Source of the DNA: an uncultured Lachnospiraceae bacterium
Lineage (GTDB): Bacteria; Bacillota; Clostridia; Lachnospirales; Lachnospiraceae
DNA: 64,000 nt
Direction: 5' to 3'
NCBI GenBank assembly: GCA_910587095.1
Contig: CAJUMJ010000052.1
Coordinates: 62,001 to 126,000, forward strand
The notes under the pieces are model-generated. The model worked only from the letters and a program-made list of their open reading frames with translations, made no database searches and was not told the origin of the DNA. Made by a program: the position numbers and the translations under genes. Below are positions 17,792 through 27,200 of this stretch, in pieces. The stretch's first letter is position 1, and the number at the start of each line of letters is the position of its first letter.

Positions 17792-17840
17792 AAGATAGAA
17801 AATTTTTGGGTAACATTTAGATGATATTTGGGAGGCAGTC

Positions 17841-20501
17841 ATGGCGGCTCAGGGTACGAGGGGGTCATCCGCAAAAAAAAAGAATACGGGAAAAGGCAGA
17901 GGAAACACCGCGGGGACGCGGATGAGCACAAGGAATACCAGGCCGGATCCGCCTATGGATCCGGCAGTCAGAAATGAAATCCTGCTTATCGTGATGGCGG
18001 CTTTCGCCCTTATTTTATTTCTGTGTAATTTTGGTCTGGTGGGGAAGGCCGGCGATGTGATCAGCGGCGTGATGTTTGGTGTTTTTGGTCTTCTGGCTTA
18101 TGTGGCGCCCGTTATTATTTTTTTGATGATCGCCTTCGGCATGTTAAACGTTGGAAACCGTATTGCTACGAGGAAGCTTGCGGCAGGCATCTGCTTTTTT
18201 CTTCTACTGGGCATGAGCTTTGAGTTTTTCAGCACAAATCCGGCCAAAGCGGAGAGCTATCAGATCGCGGAAATCTATAGCAGGTGCAGCGAAGGCCACA
18301 AGGGAGGCGGCGTGCTGGCCGGTTCTCTGGCTTATTTATCCTGCCGGTTTTTGGGTACGGTTGGTACGGTGCTTCTCATTTTGGTGCTCGGTATTATCTG
18401 CCTGGTGATAGTCACGGAGAAATCCTTCATCGGCGGCGTTGCGGCCGGCGGCCGGAAGGTATATGAACGCTCCCTGGAGGACGCTGCTTACCGGAGGGAG
18501 AGGGCGGCGAAAAGGAGAGAGGAGACGCAGCAGAGAAGGGAGAGGGCCGACAGAGAGCGCAGACAGCGACAGGAGGAGCTTGAGAACGAAAAGCTTCTTC
18601 GCATGGACAAGAAGGTGTCGGGCGTCATGCTGGATACGGCTCTTGGACGTGATGTGGAGAGAGAGACTTTAGGGAAGGTGCGGGACGATATGCACGAGAT
18701 CACTCTGAACGATGATTTCGAGGAGCCGGAAGAGGAGCTTCCCGTAAAGGAGCGTGAGAGCCAGTCCTGTCATTACATAGAGCAGATTTCAGACGATTTG
18801 GATGAAATCCATCTGGAGGAGGAATACGTGGAACCGGAACCGTCTGCAGAGCCGGAGCGGGAGGTGAAGCCGGAAGAATGGATTCCGGAAAAGCCAATGG
18901 ATTCCTATCAGCCCATGATGGGAAACCAGATGGCAGCTTCCTCACAAAGGACAAGGCCGGCAGCGGTGAGCCGTCCCAGGCAGGAGGAGAGTGCGGGGCG
19001 GACGCAGGGTTTTGGAAAACGGGACGTCTATCGCTTCCCGACGGTAGATCTTTTGGACAAACAGAAGACGAAAAAAGGGGCCGACCCGGACAGGGAACTT
19101 CGGGAGACGGCTATGCAGCTTGAACAGATACTCAGGAATTTCGGCGTGAAAGTGACCGTCACTCAGTACAGCAGAGGCCCGTCCGTCACCCGTTACGAAC
19201 TTTCGCCGGAGCAGGGGGTGAAGGTCAGCAAGATCGTGGGACTTGCCGACGATATCAAGCTGAATCTGGCGGCTACGGATATCAGAATTGAGGCTCCCAT
19301 TCCCGGCAAAGCGGCGGTCGGAATCGAGGTGCCCAACAAAGAAAACACGGCGGTTCCCTTTCGTGATCTTGTGGAATCTCCGGACTTTTCGAAGTTTTCC
19401 GCCAACCTGATTTTTGCTGTCGGCAAGGATATCGGCGGAAAGGCCGTGTACGCGGACATCGCAAAGATGCCGCATCTGCTCATTGCCGGATCCACCGGAT
19501 CGGGCAAATCCGTCTGCATCAATACCATTATCATGGGTATTTTGTTTAAGGCGCATCCCGACGACGTGAAACTGATTATGATTGATCCGAAGGTGGTGGA
19601 GTTGAGCGTATATAACGGTATTCCCCATCTGCTGATTCCGGTGGTGACAGATCCGAAGAAAGCGGCGGCGGCCCTGCACTGGGGCGTGGCGGAGATGACG
19701 GAGCGCTACAAGAAGTTTGCGGATTTCAACGTCAGGGATTTGAAAGGCTACAATAAAAAAGTTGAAAATATGAAAAACGCCGGTGATCCCGATGCACCCG
19801 AAAAACTTCCGCAAATTTTGATTATCGTGGACGAGCTGGCGGATCTGATGATGGTGTCGCCGGGGGAGGTGGAGGAGTCCATCTGTCGTCTGGCCCAGCT
19901 TGCGAGAGCCTGCGGCATTCATCTGATCATTGCCACCCAGCGTCCCTCCGTGGATGTCATCACCGGGTTGATCAAGGCGAACATGCCAAGCCGCGTAGCT
20001 TTTGCGGTTTCAAGCGGTGTGGATTCCCGCACCATTCTGGATATGGTTGGGGCGGAAAAACTGCTCGGAAAGGGCGATATGCTCTTTTACCCCCAGGGAT
20101 ATCCCAAGCCGGCCCGCATCCAGGGGCCTTTCGTCTCGGACGACGAGGTTTCGAGGGTGGTTGATTTCTTAAAGGAGCATATGCCGGAGGGAGCGGCCGA
20201 CGAGTCTGTAGAAGAGAAGATCAACAGCATCGCCGTGGAGACTGGGCAGAACGGGTCTTCGGGGGCCGGCGAGGGCGATTCGGCTTACGACGAATATTTC
20301 GTGGAGGCGGGCCGGTTTATCATTGAGAAGGACAAGGCTTCCATTGGTATGCTGCAGCGCATGTTTAAGATCGGTTTTAACCGTGCGGCGCGCATTATGG
20401 ATCAGCTAAGCGACGCCGGGGTTGTGGGCGAAGAGGAGGGCACAAAGCCCAGGAAGATACTGATGAGCGCGGAGGAGTTTGAGCGGATGATAAACGGATA
20501 A
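17841..20501 (+). CDS. ftsK: DNA translocase FtsK/SpoIIIE
   Basis: An 886-residue septal DNA pump that moves chromosomes through closing or sporulation septa. Four hydrophobic segments lie in residues 45-205, followed by a long charged linker (about 210-400). The alpha/beta motor domain has Walker A AGSTGSGKSV with Lys556 and Walker B ILIIVDELADLMM; the RecA-like core continues with LARACGIHLIIATQRPS. A C-terminal winged-helix gamma domain (IGMLQRMFKIGFNRAARIM) reads orienting sequences. Length and layout are normal for the Firmicutes protein. TGGGAGG precedes the ATG. It has its own promoter and lies between tepA and fhs. Confidence 0.96.
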   Translation: MAAQGTRGSSAKKKNTGKGRGNTAGTRMSTRNTRPDPPMDPAVRNEILLIVMAAFALILFLCNFGLVGKAGDVISGVMFGVFGLLAYVAPVIIFLMIAFGMLNVGNRIATRKLAAGICFFLLLGMSFEFFSTNPAKAESYQIAEIYSRCSEGHKGGGVLAGSLAYLSCRFLGTVGTVLLILVLGIICLVIVTEKSFIGGVAAGGRKVYERSLEDAAYRRERAAKRREETQQRRERADRERRQRQEELENEKLLRMDKKVSGVMLDTALGRDVERETLGKVRDDMHEITLNDDFEEPEEELPVKERESQSCHYIEQISDDLDEIHLEEEYVEPEPSAEPEREVKPEEWIPEKPMDSYQPMMGNQMAASSQRTRPAAVSRPRQEESAGRTQGFGKRDVYRFPTVDLLDKQKTKKGADPDRELRETAMQLEQILRNFGVKVTVTQYSRGPSVTRYELSPEQGVKVSKIVGLADDIKLNLAATDIRIEAPIPGKAAVGIEVPNKENTAVPFRDLVESPDFSKFSANLIFAVGKDIGGKAVYADIAKMPHLLIAGSTGSGKSVCINTIIMGILFKAHPDDVKLIMIDPKVVELSVYNGIPHLLIPVVTDPKKAAAALHWGVAEMTERYKKFADFNVRDLKGYNKKVENMKNAGDPDAPEKLPQILIIVDELADLMMVSPGEVEESICRLAQLARACGIHLIIATQRPSVDVITGLIKANMPSRVAFAVSSGVDSRTILDMVGAEKLLGKGDMLFYPQGYPKPARIQGPFVSDDEVSRVVDFLKEHMPEGAADESVEEKINSIAVETGQNGSSGAGEGDSAYDEYFVEAGRFIIEKDKASIGMLQRMFKIGFNRAARIMDQLSDAGVVGEEEGTKPRKILMSAEEFERMING

Positions 20502-20546
20502 CGGTTACTTGCATGACGGAGGCAAAACGCGGAAAGGCGGCAGAAT

Positions 20547-22217
20547 ATGAAGTCAGACATTGAAATTGCACAGGCGGCGGAGCTGGTTCCTGTCACGGAG
20601 GTGGCGAAACACCTTGGCATCGCCCCGGAGGATCTGGAGGTTTACGGGAAATATAAGGCGAAGCTTTCGGAAGATTACATAGAGAGAATCCAAACAAACA
20701 GGGAAGGGCGGCTGATTTTGGTCACGGCCATCAACCCTACTCCCGCGGGGGAGGGGAAAACCACCGTCACTGTCGGCCTTGGACAGGCATTTTCCAGACT
20801 GGGAAAAAAGGCGGTGATTGCTTTGAGGGAGCCGTCGCTTGGCCCCTGCTTTGGCATAAAGGGCGGCGCAGCCGGAGGCGGCTATTCCCAGGTGGTGCCG
20901 ATGGAGGACTTAAACCTGCACTTTACGGGGGATTTCCATGCCATTACATCGGCCAACAATTTGCTGGCGGCGCTTTTGGACAACCATATACAACAGGGAA
21001 ACCTGCTCCGCATCGATCCGAGACAGATCGTCTGGAAGCGGTGTATGGACATGAACGACAGGGCGCTTCGGAATATTGTGATCGGTATGGGCGGCAAGGC
21101 GAACGGCATGGTGCGGGAGGACCACTTTATCATTACCGTGGCTTCCGAGATTATGGCGGTTCTCTGTCTCGCCTCGGATTTCAGGGATTTGAAGGAGAGA
21201 CTTGCACGCATTATCGTAGCTTATGACTACAGCGGAAATCCCGTGACGGCAAAGGATCTGCAGGCGGTGGGCGCGATGGCGGCCCTTCTTCGGGATGCCA
21301 TGAAACCGAATCTGATTCAGACGTTGGAGCACACGCCGGCTCTCGTGCACGGCGGCCCTTTCGCTAACATTGCCCACGGATGTAACTCCGTGATGGCGAC
21401 AAAGACGGCGCTTAAGATGGCGGATTACGTGATTACGGAGGCCGGTTTCGGCGCTGATCTGGGCGCGGAGAAATTCTTTGATATCAAGTGCCGGATGGCC
21501 GACTTAAAACCGGATGCGGTTGTGCTTGTAGCCACGATACGGGCGCTGAAATATAACGGCGGCGTGGCCAGGGAGGATCTTTCCAGAAAGGATATGAAGG
21601 CGCTCCAGGCAGGCATCGTGAACTTGGAGAAACATATAGAAAACGTTCATAAATACGGCGTTCCCATCGTGGTTGCGCTGAACGCCTTTGCTGCGGACAC
21701 ATCCGAGGAAATTGCCTATGTACAGCGCTTTTGTGAGGACAGGGACTGCGAATTTGCCCTGACCAGGGTATGGGAAAAAGGCGGGGAGGGCGGAGAAGTC
21801 CTTGCGGAGAAGGTGCTTGACACGCTGGAAAACAAGAGAAGCTTTTTCGAGCCTCTTTATGCGGATACGCTTACATTGACGGAAAAAATTCATACCGTTG
21901 CGTCGGAAATCTACGGCGCGGGCGGGGTCACTTATACGGCGACGGCGAAAAGACAGTTGGAGCGGCTTGAAAGGGACGGATTCGGAAAACTGCCCGTCTG
22001 TATCGCAAAGACCCAGTATTCCCTCTCGGACGACCCGAAGCTTTTGGGGCGGCCGATAGGATTCGAGATGCATGTGCGGGAAGTCTATGTGTCGGCCGGC
22101 GCGGGATTTGTGGTGGCACTTACGGGCGACGTGATGACTATGCCCGGACTGCCAAAGACTCCCGCCGCTTACCGGATCGATGTGGACGACGACGGGAAGA
22201 TTGTCGGGTTATTTTAA
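20547..22217 (+). CDS. fhs: Formate--tetrahydrofolate ligase
   Basis: A 556-residue enzyme that makes 10-formyl-THF from formate, THF and ATP. The P-loop is TPAGEGKTTVTVGLGQ. Other family phrases are LREPSLGPCFGIKGGAAGGG, NLHFTGDFHAI, GFGADLGAEKF and the C-terminal GFVVALTGDVMTMPGLP. It feeds purine synthesis and, in acetogens, the methyl branch of the Wood-Ljungdahl pathway. folD follows 57 bases later, so the pair converts formate through formyl-THF to methylene-THF. A GGAAAGG site precedes the ATG. Whether the organism is an acetogen cannot be told without CO dehydrogenase genes, which are not in the window. Confidence 0.97.
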   Translation: MKSDIEIAQAAELVPVTEVAKHLGIAPEDLEVYGKYKAKLSEDYIERIQTNREGRLILVTAINPTPAGEGKTTVTVGLGQAFSRLGKKAVIALREPSLGPCFGIKGGAAGGGYSQVVPMEDLNLHFTGDFHAITSANNLLAALLDNHIQQGNLLRIDPRQIVWKRCMDMNDRALRNIVIGMGGKANGMVREDHFIITVASEIMAVLCLASDFRDLKERLARIIVAYDYSGNPVTAKDLQAVGAMAALLRDAMKPNLIQTLEHTPALVHGGPFANIAHGCNSVMATKTALKMADYVITEAGFGADLGAEKFFDIKCRMADLKPDAVVLVATIRALKYNGGVAREDLSRKDMKALQAGIVNLEKHIENVHKYGVPIVVALNAFAADTSEEIAYVQRFCEDRDCEFALTRVWEKGGEGGEVLAEKVLDTLENKRSFFEPLYADTLTLTEKIHTVASEIYGAGGVTYTATAKRQLERLERDGFGKLPVCIAKTQYSLSDDPKLLGRPIGFEMHVREVYVSAGAGFVVALTGDVMTMPGLPKTPAAYRIDVDDDGKIVGLF

Positions 22218-22245
22218 GAAACCTGGAAGGAGAAGAAGATTATGT

Positions 22246-22274
22246 GCAAAGAGCAGCGCAGAAATGGAGAAAAA
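22246..22274 (+). repeat. Possible 3' remnant of the gltA/proA leader element
   Basis: The sequence before the folD ATG (GCAAAGAGCAGCGCAGAAATGG..., 22246-22274) closely matches the last 30 bases of the structured leader before gltA (25653-25682), including the arm AGCAGCGCAG and the ribosome binding site. The 5' partner arms are absent, so the full fold cannot form. Confidence 0.4.
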
Positions 22275-23114
22275 ATGCCACAGATTATAGACGGAAAAGC
22301 AATTTCGGCTCAGATTAAGGATGAAGTGAAGGAACAGGTCGCCGCGTTAAAGGAGCAGGGAAAAAGTGTGTGTCTTGCGGTGATACAGGTGGGAACGGAT
22401 CCCGCCTCCAGCGTCTATGTGGGGAACAAGAAGAAAGCCTGCGCTTATGTGGGAATCGAATCTTTGTCCTATGAGCTTCCTGAGGAGACGACTCAGGAAA
22501 AGCTGCTTTCCCTGATTGCCGAGTTGAACGGAAAGGAAGAGGTGAACGGCATTCTTGTACAACTTCCTCTGCCGGGGCATATCGACGAGGATGCGGTAAT
22601 ACGCTCGATCGACCCGAAAAAGGATGTGGACGGATTCCATCCGCAGAGCGTGGGAGCGCTCTGTATCGGACAGCCTGGCTTTGTGTCCTGCACACCGGCC
22701 GGTATCATTCAGCTTTTGAAACGTTCCGGTATAGAAATCGCGGGAAAGGAGTGCATTGTAATCGGCAGAAGCAATATCGTCGGAAAACCGATGGCACTTT
22801 TGCTGCTCCGGGAAAACGGCACGGTGACAGTGACCCATTCTAAGACGAAGGATTTAAAGGATGTGACAAAGCGCGCCGATATTCTGGTAGTCGCGATTGG
22901 GAAGCCTGGGATGATAACAAGAGACTATGTGAAGGAAGGCGCGGTGGTGATCGACGTAGGCATTCACCGGAACGAAAACAATAAACTTTGCGGCGACGTG
23001 GATTTTGAGGATGTAGCGCCGGTATGCAGTGCGATTACGCCGGTACCGGGCGGCGTCGGCCCTATGACGATCGCCATGCTCATGTATAACTGCCTGCATT
23101 CGGTTTTATTGTGA
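22275..23114 (+). CDS. folD: Bifunctional methylene-THF dehydrogenase / methenyl-THF cyclohydrolase
   Basis: A 279-residue enzyme that interconverts 10-formyl-, methenyl- and methylene-THF with NAD(P). Family phrases are PQIIDGKAIS, SSVYVGNKKKAC (catalytic Lys region), GILVQLPLPGHID, PKKDVDGFHP, IGRSNIVGKPMA and VTPVPGGVGPMT-like (ITPVPGGVGPMTIAML). The ATG at 22275 gives the usual family start and has GGAG 5 bases upstream; an in-frame ATG at 22242, also with an AGGAG site, would add 11 residues. It is paired with fhs. Confidence 0.95.
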   Translation: MPQIIDGKAISAQIKDEVKEQVAALKEQGKSVCLAVIQVGTDPASSVYVGNKKKACAYVGIESLSYELPEETTQEKLLSLIAELNGKEEVNGILVQLPLPGHIDEDAVIRSIDPKKDVDGFHPQSVGALCIGQPGFVSCTPAGIIQLLKRSGIEIAGKECIVIGRSNIVGKPMALLLLRENGTVTVTHSKTKDLKDVTKRADILVVAIGKPGMITRDYVKEGAVVIDVGIHRNENNKLCGDVDFEDVAPVCSAITPVPGGVGPMTIAMLMYNCLHSVLL

Positions 23115-23132
23115 TATAGAAAGGGACAGCTT

Positions 23133-24578
23133 ATGAAATGTCCTCATTGCGGACATGAAATGCCGGAAGATTATCTGATCTGCGACAAATGCGGGGAGGA
23201 GATACAAATCGTCCCGGATTTCGAACCGGAAATAGAAAACAGCATAATGGAAACGCTTTCCACCTTGGTTGGACAGGAGGAGACGGAGGAAACGCCGGAC
23301 GAAGCGCCTGACGGGGAGGAGAACGGGAAAACAGCGTCCTTTAAGAGAAGGAGGAGCAAAAAACCCCAAATTTTTTTAGGGATTGTTTTTCTTGCTTTGA
23401 TAGCGGTTGTATCTTACGGCTTTTATCTCTACCATATCCATACGGTAGAATATCAGATTGACAAGGCACAGTCCCTTGCACAAAGAGGCGCCTATGCACA
23501 GGCCATCGATTGTCTGGAGGCGGCTCGCAGGGAGTATCCGCAGGAAGCGCAGCTTCTTTTTCTCGAGGCGGACTATTATTATCTGCAAAAGCAGGATCAG
23601 TCGGCCATCTCGGTTCTTCTGAAAATCATTGAGGGAGAGCGGAACCAGAGATATTCCGCGGAGGACGTGGAGGAGGCATACGGTAAGATCGTCACCATCT
23701 ACGCCAACGAGAAGGAATACGGAAAAATTAACGAGATGCTTAGAGATTGCGAAAACGAGCGGGTAGTAAGCCGGTTCCAGAGTTATCTGGCCATGGAGCC
23801 GGAATTTAGTTACGTGGAGGGCAGCTATGCGGAGGTGATTCCGTTAAAACTCAGCTCCAACACGTCGGGCACGATCTACTACACCATGGACGGGTCAAAG
23901 CCTGATAAAAACAGCTCGATTTATACGGCGCCCCTCTTTTTGGAGACGGGTGAATATACGATCAGCGCTTTTTTCGTGAACGACTACGGGATTGAGAGTG
24001 AAATCGTCACAAGGAGCTATGTGATCAATCTGGCCGTGCCGAATGCCCCGGTGGTTGAGTTATACAGCGGCGAGTATACGGAGGCCACCATGATTTCGGT
24101 GGAGGTATCTGCAGGCATTAAGATATTTTATACTACGGACGGATCGGAGCCGACGGCGGACAGTGTGCCTTACACAGGCCCTATTCCAATGCCTCTTGGA
24201 AAAACTCTGTTTAAGTTTGTCAATATCAGCAGCGAGGGGATCGCCAGCGAGGTGACGACGAGAACGTATACCTTGCGGCTGCGCGGGTCTATCCCGACGG
24301 AAACGGCGGTGACTAACCTGGTTAATCAACTGATTTCCAACGGTTATCTTGTCGACGCCGAGGGACACAACCCGAGACAGAGCGGGACGCTGAGCTACCA
24401 GTTCAGTTCCGTGCTCAAAGTGGGAAAAGAGGACTATTACACGATCAACGAGTATTATGACGACGGCACAGGGATTTTGAGCCGTACGGATAAGGTCTTT
24501 CTCGTGCAGGCATACTCCGGCGAGCCGGCACAGCTTGGCTATGACGACGCCGGGAACTTTGTGGCAAATCCAATATAG
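23133..24578 (+). CDS. Zinc-ribbon membrane protein with TPR and chitobiase/beta-hexosaminidase C-terminal-like repeats
   Basis: A 481-residue protein. The N terminus is a zinc ribbon (CPHC at 3-6, CDKC at 17-20), then an acidic stretch, a single membrane helix at about 82-103, TPR-like helices (about 110-215) and two beta repeats of the CHB_HEX_C_1 type (GTIYYTMDGSKPD at about 245 and IKIFYTTDGSEPT at about 330). The C terminus is an unassigned domain of about 85 residues. The helix suggests a cytoplasmic zinc ribbon and an extracytoplasmic repeat part. Such proteins are common in Lachnospiraceae; no function is established. It starts 18 bases after folD. Confidence 0.8.
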   Translation: MKCPHCGHEMPEDYLICDKCGEEIQIVPDFEPEIENSIMETLSTLVGQEETEETPDEAPDGEENGKTASFKRRRSKKPQIFLGIVFLALIAVVSYGFYLYHIHTVEYQIDKAQSLAQRGAYAQAIDCLEAARREYPQEAQLLFLEADYYYLQKQDQSAISVLLKIIEGERNQRYSAEDVEEAYGKIVTIYANEKEYGKINEMLRDCENERVVSRFQSYLAMEPEFSYVEGSYAEVIPLKLSSNTSGTIYYTMDGSKPDKNSSIYTAPLFLETGEYTISAFFVNDYGIESEIVTRSYVINLAVPNAPVVELYSGEYTEATMISVEVSAGIKIFYTTDGSEPTADSVPYTGPIPMPLGKTLFKFVNISSEGIASEVTTRTYTLRLRGSIPTETAVTNLVNQLISNGYLVDAEGHNPRQSGTLSYQFSSVLKVGKEDYYTINEYYDDGTGILSRTDKVFLVQAYSGEPAQLGYDDAGNFVANPI

Positions 24579-24581
24579 CAC

Positions 24582-24610
24582 TTGCAAAAAAACATTAGAT
24601 TGACTATAAT
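24582..24610 (+). promoter_or_regulatory. Promoter of the nfnA-gltA pair
   Basis: TTGCAA at 24582-24587, 17-bp spacer, TATAAT at 24605-24610. The leader to nfnA is about 80 bases and includes a small TAAAGC/GCTTTA hairpin. Confidence 0.75.
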
Positions 24611-24696
24611 AGCGAGGAAACCGCAGAAATTTCGGGCGGGCACTGAGGGGTAAAGCGAAGCTTTATTATCTACTAAATCATAAAAGGAGTATCGGA

Positions 24697-25575
24697 ATGT
24701 ACAAGATTATAAAAGCAGAGGAACTTGCGGCGAACATCTATCTTATGGATGTGGAAGCGCCCCGCGTGGCGCGCTCCTGCCAGCCGGGCCAGTTTGTTAT
24801 CGTCAGAATGGACGAGGAGGGGGAGCGGATTCCCCTGACGATCTGTGACTATGACAGGGAAAAAGGAACGATCACCATCGTGTTCCAGGTGGTGGGAGCG
24901 GCCACGGAGCTGATGCGTCATTTAAAGCCCGGAGACAGCTTCCGTGATTTTGTCGGGCCACTGGGCTGTCCTTCCGAATTTGTGAGCGAGGAACCGGAGC
25001 AATTAAAGCAGAAAAGGATTCTTTTTGTCGCCGGAGGGCTTGGAACTGCACCGGTATATCCCCAGGTAAAATGGCTGCATGAGAGAGGAATCCTCGCGGA
25101 CGTCATTATCGGTGCAAAGACAAAGGAGCTTCTCATCATGGAGGAGGAGATGAAGGCCGTGTCCGGCAATCTCTACGTCACAACAGACGACGGCTCCTAC
25201 GGCCGAAGCGGCATGGTGACTAAAGTGATTGAAGATCTGATTGAGTCCGAGGGAAAGAAATATGATATATGCGTGGCGATCGGCCCTATGATTATGATGA
25301 AGTTTGTCTGCCTGACCACGAAAAAATACGATTTACCAACCATTGTCAGCATGAATCCCATTATGGTGGACGGGACGGGCATGTGCGGCGCCTGCCGTCT
25401 GACTGTGGATGGGGAGGTGAAGTTTGCCTGTGTGGACGGTCCCGAGTTTGACGGCCATAAGGTGGACTTTGACCAGGCGATGAGGCGCCAGCAGATGTAT
25501 AAGACGAAGGAAGGAAGAGACTTCCTGAAAGCGAAAGAGGGCGACACCCACCATGGCGGGTGTGGAAACTGCTGA
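24697..25575 (+). CDS. nfnA: NfnA-like ferredoxin:NADP oxidoreductase small subunit (FAD/NAD-binding)
   Basis: A 292-residue protein of the dihydroorotate-dehydrogenase electron-transfer/sulfide-dehydrogenase type. The N-terminal FAD barrel has the RIPLTICDYD motif, the NAD domain has FVAGGLGTAPVYPQ, and the C terminus binds a [2Fe-2S] cluster through Cys230, Cys233 and Cys245 in GMCGAC...FACVDG; in characterised NfnA one ligand is an aspartate, and Asp225 is a candidate. It stands before the large subunit (gltA/nfnB). The NfnAB complex couples NADH and reduced ferredoxin oxidation to NADP+ reduction by electron bifurcation. AAAGGAG precedes the ATG. Its protein partner is encoded 107 bases downstream, behind a structured leader. 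Confidence 0.9.
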   Translation: MYKIIKAEELAANIYLMDVEAPRVARSCQPGQFVIVRMDEEGERIPLTICDYDREKGTITIVFQVVGAATELMRHLKPGDSFRDFVGPLGCPSEFVSEEPEQLKQKRILFVAGGLGTAPVYPQVKWLHERGILADVIIGAKTKELLIMEEEMKAVSGNLYVTTDDGSYGRSGMVTKVIEDLIESEGKKYDICVAIGPMIMMKFVCLTTKKYDLPTIVSMNPIMVDGTGMCGACRLTVDGEVKFACVDGPEFDGHKVDFDQAMRRQQMYKTKEGRDFLKAKEGDTHHGGCGNC

Positions 25576-25583
25576 GGCGACCT

Positions 25584-25682
25584 GATTAAAAAACGAAATT
25601 TTTAATCGCGAGATTTGTGCCTGCGCGCTGCTTGCCGCAAACTCGTCCATTCGCAAAAAGCAGCGCAGAAATGAGGAGAAAA
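25584..25682 (+). ncRNA. Structured leader element, copy A (before gltA/nfnB)
   Basis: A 99-base element filling the gap between nfnA and gltA. P1: GATTAAAAA (25584-25592) with TTTTTAATC (25599-25607). P2: CGAG-A-TTTGTGCC (25609-25621) with GCCGCAAA-CTCG (25634-25645), with one G-U and one mismatch. P3: CTGC..GCTGCTT (25621-25633) with AAGCAGCGCAG (25658-25668). The 5' arm of P3 lies in the P2 loop, so P2 and P3 form an H-type pseudoknot. The element ends next to the GAGGAG ribosome binding site. A diverged second copy stands before proA. Its function is not known to me. Confidence 0.6.
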
Positions 25683-27071
25683 ATGCAGACAGATGTGTTA
25701 AAGAAAGTTCCTGTCAGGGAACAGGATGCGAAAGTGCGCGCGGCAAACTTTGAGGAGGTTTGCCTTGGATATAATAAAGAGGAGGCAATGTGCGAGGCGG
25801 AGCGCTGCATAAACTGTAAAAATGCACAGTGCGTCAAGGGCTGCCCGGTAGCCATTGATATTCCGGGGTTCATTGAGAAGGTGAAGGAGGGGGATATCGC
25901 TGCGGCTTATCAGGTGATCAGCGAATCTTCCGCGCTCCCCGCGGTATGCGGCCGTGTCTGTCCACAGGAGAGCCAGTGTGAGGGCAAGTGCATCCGGGGC
26001 ATCAAGGGCGAGCCTGTTTCCATCGGAAAGCTGGAGCGTTTCGTGGCGGACTGGGCGAGAGAAAACGATGTGAAGCCCGAAGGTGCGAAGGAGAAGAAGG
26101 GGAAGAAGGTAGCGGTGATCGGTTCCGGCCCGGCCGGCCTGACTTGTGCCGGCGACCTTGCGAAGATGGGGTATGAGGTGACGATTTTCGAGGCGCTCCA
26201 TGAGCCGGGCGGCGTGCTTGTCTATGGCATTCCTGAATTCCGTCTGCCGAAGCAGGACGTCGTGGCGAAGGAAATTGAAAACGTAAAAAGTCTTGGCGTG
26301 AAGATAGAGACAAACGTGGTGGTCGGCAAATCGGTCACCATCGACGAGCTTTTGGAGGAAGAAGGGTTTGACGCCGTGTTTATCGGCTCAGGCGCCGGAC
26401 TTCCGAAATTTATGGGTATTCCGGGAGAACAGGCGCTCGGCGTGTTTTCCGCCAATGAATACCTGACGAGAAGCAATCTGATGAAAGCCTTTGACGAGTC
26501 CTCCAACACGCCCATTATGCGCGGAAAGAAAGTGGCTGTAGTGGGCGGCGGAAACGTGGCGATGGACGCCGCGAGGACGGCCCTTCGTTTGGGGGCGGAG
26601 GTGCATATCGTATACCGCAGGAGCGAGGAGGAACTTCCCGCCCGTGTGGAGGAAGTGCACCACGCCAAAGAGGAAGGGATTATCTTTGATCTTCTGACTA
26701 ATCCGACGGAAATTCTGGCGGATGAAAACGGCTGGGTATCCGGCATCAAATGTGTGCGTATGGAGCTTGGTGAGCCGGATGATTCCGGGAGACGCCGTCC
26801 TGTAGTGATAGAGGGATCCGATTTTGTGATGGAGGTGGATACGGTGATCATGTCCCTTGGCACTTCCCCGAATCCTCTTATTTCGTCCACCACAAAGGGG
26901 CTTGAGGTCAATAAGTACAAGTGCATCGTCGCGGAGGAAGAGTTTGGCGCGACGACAAAAGAAGGTGTTTACGCCGGCGGCGACGCGGTCACGGGGGCCG
27001 CTACCGTGATTCTGGCCATGGGCGCGGGCAAGGCGGCCGCGAAGGGGATTGACGATTATCTCTCAAAATAA
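25683..27071 (+). CDS. gltA: NADPH-dependent glutamate synthase small-chain family / NfnB large subunit
   Basis: A 462-residue flavoprotein. The N-terminal part binds [4Fe-4S] clusters (CINCKNAQCVKGCP and CGRVCPQESQCEGKC). The FAD motif is VIGSGPAGLTCAGDLA and the NADP motif VVGGGNVAMDAARTALRLG; the C-terminal FAD part has GVYAGGDAVTGAATVI. Databases name this family GltA, but directly behind nfnA it is best read as NfnB, the bifurcating subunit. The ATG at 25683 is chosen because GAGGAG lies 4-5 bases upstream and the product then matches the family; an earlier in-frame GTG at 25617 falls inside the structured leader. Confidence 0.93.
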   Translation: MQTDVLKKVPVREQDAKVRAANFEEVCLGYNKEEAMCEAERCINCKNAQCVKGCPVAIDIPGFIEKVKEGDIAAAYQVISESSALPAVCGRVCPQESQCEGKCIRGIKGEPVSIGKLERFVADWARENDVKPEGAKEKKGKKVAVIGSGPAGLTCAGDLAKMGYEVTIFEALHEPGGVLVYGIPEFRLPKQDVVAKEIENVKSLGVKIETNVVVGKSVTIDELLEEEGFDAVFIGSGAGLPKFMGIPGEQALGVFSANEYLTRSNLMKAFDESSNTPIMRGKKVAVVGGGNVAMDAARTALRLGAEVHIVYRRSEEELPARVEEVHHAKEEGIIFDLLTNPTEILADENGWVSGIKCVRMELGEPDDSGRRRPVVIEGSDFVMEVDTVIMSLGTSPNPLISSTTKGLEVNKYKCIVAEEEFGATTKEGVYAGGDAVTGAATVILAMGAGKAAAKGIDDYLSK

Positions 27072-27087
27072 GATGTTGCGCATAATG

Positions 27088-27130
27088 GAGTCTGCCTGTC
27101 GGGATGATGGGCAGACTCGATTTTCTTCTT
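27088..27130 (+). terminator. Rho-independent terminator after nfnA-gltA
   Basis: GAGTCTGCC (27088-27096) pairs with GGCAGACTC (27110-27118), 13-base loop, followed by GATTTTCTTCTT. Confidence 0.85.
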
Positions 27131-27200
27131 ATGTATTATTCTAATTATGAAATTCTTAATAATTTGCAACGCACAATCTTTATAACTATATATTAAAATA

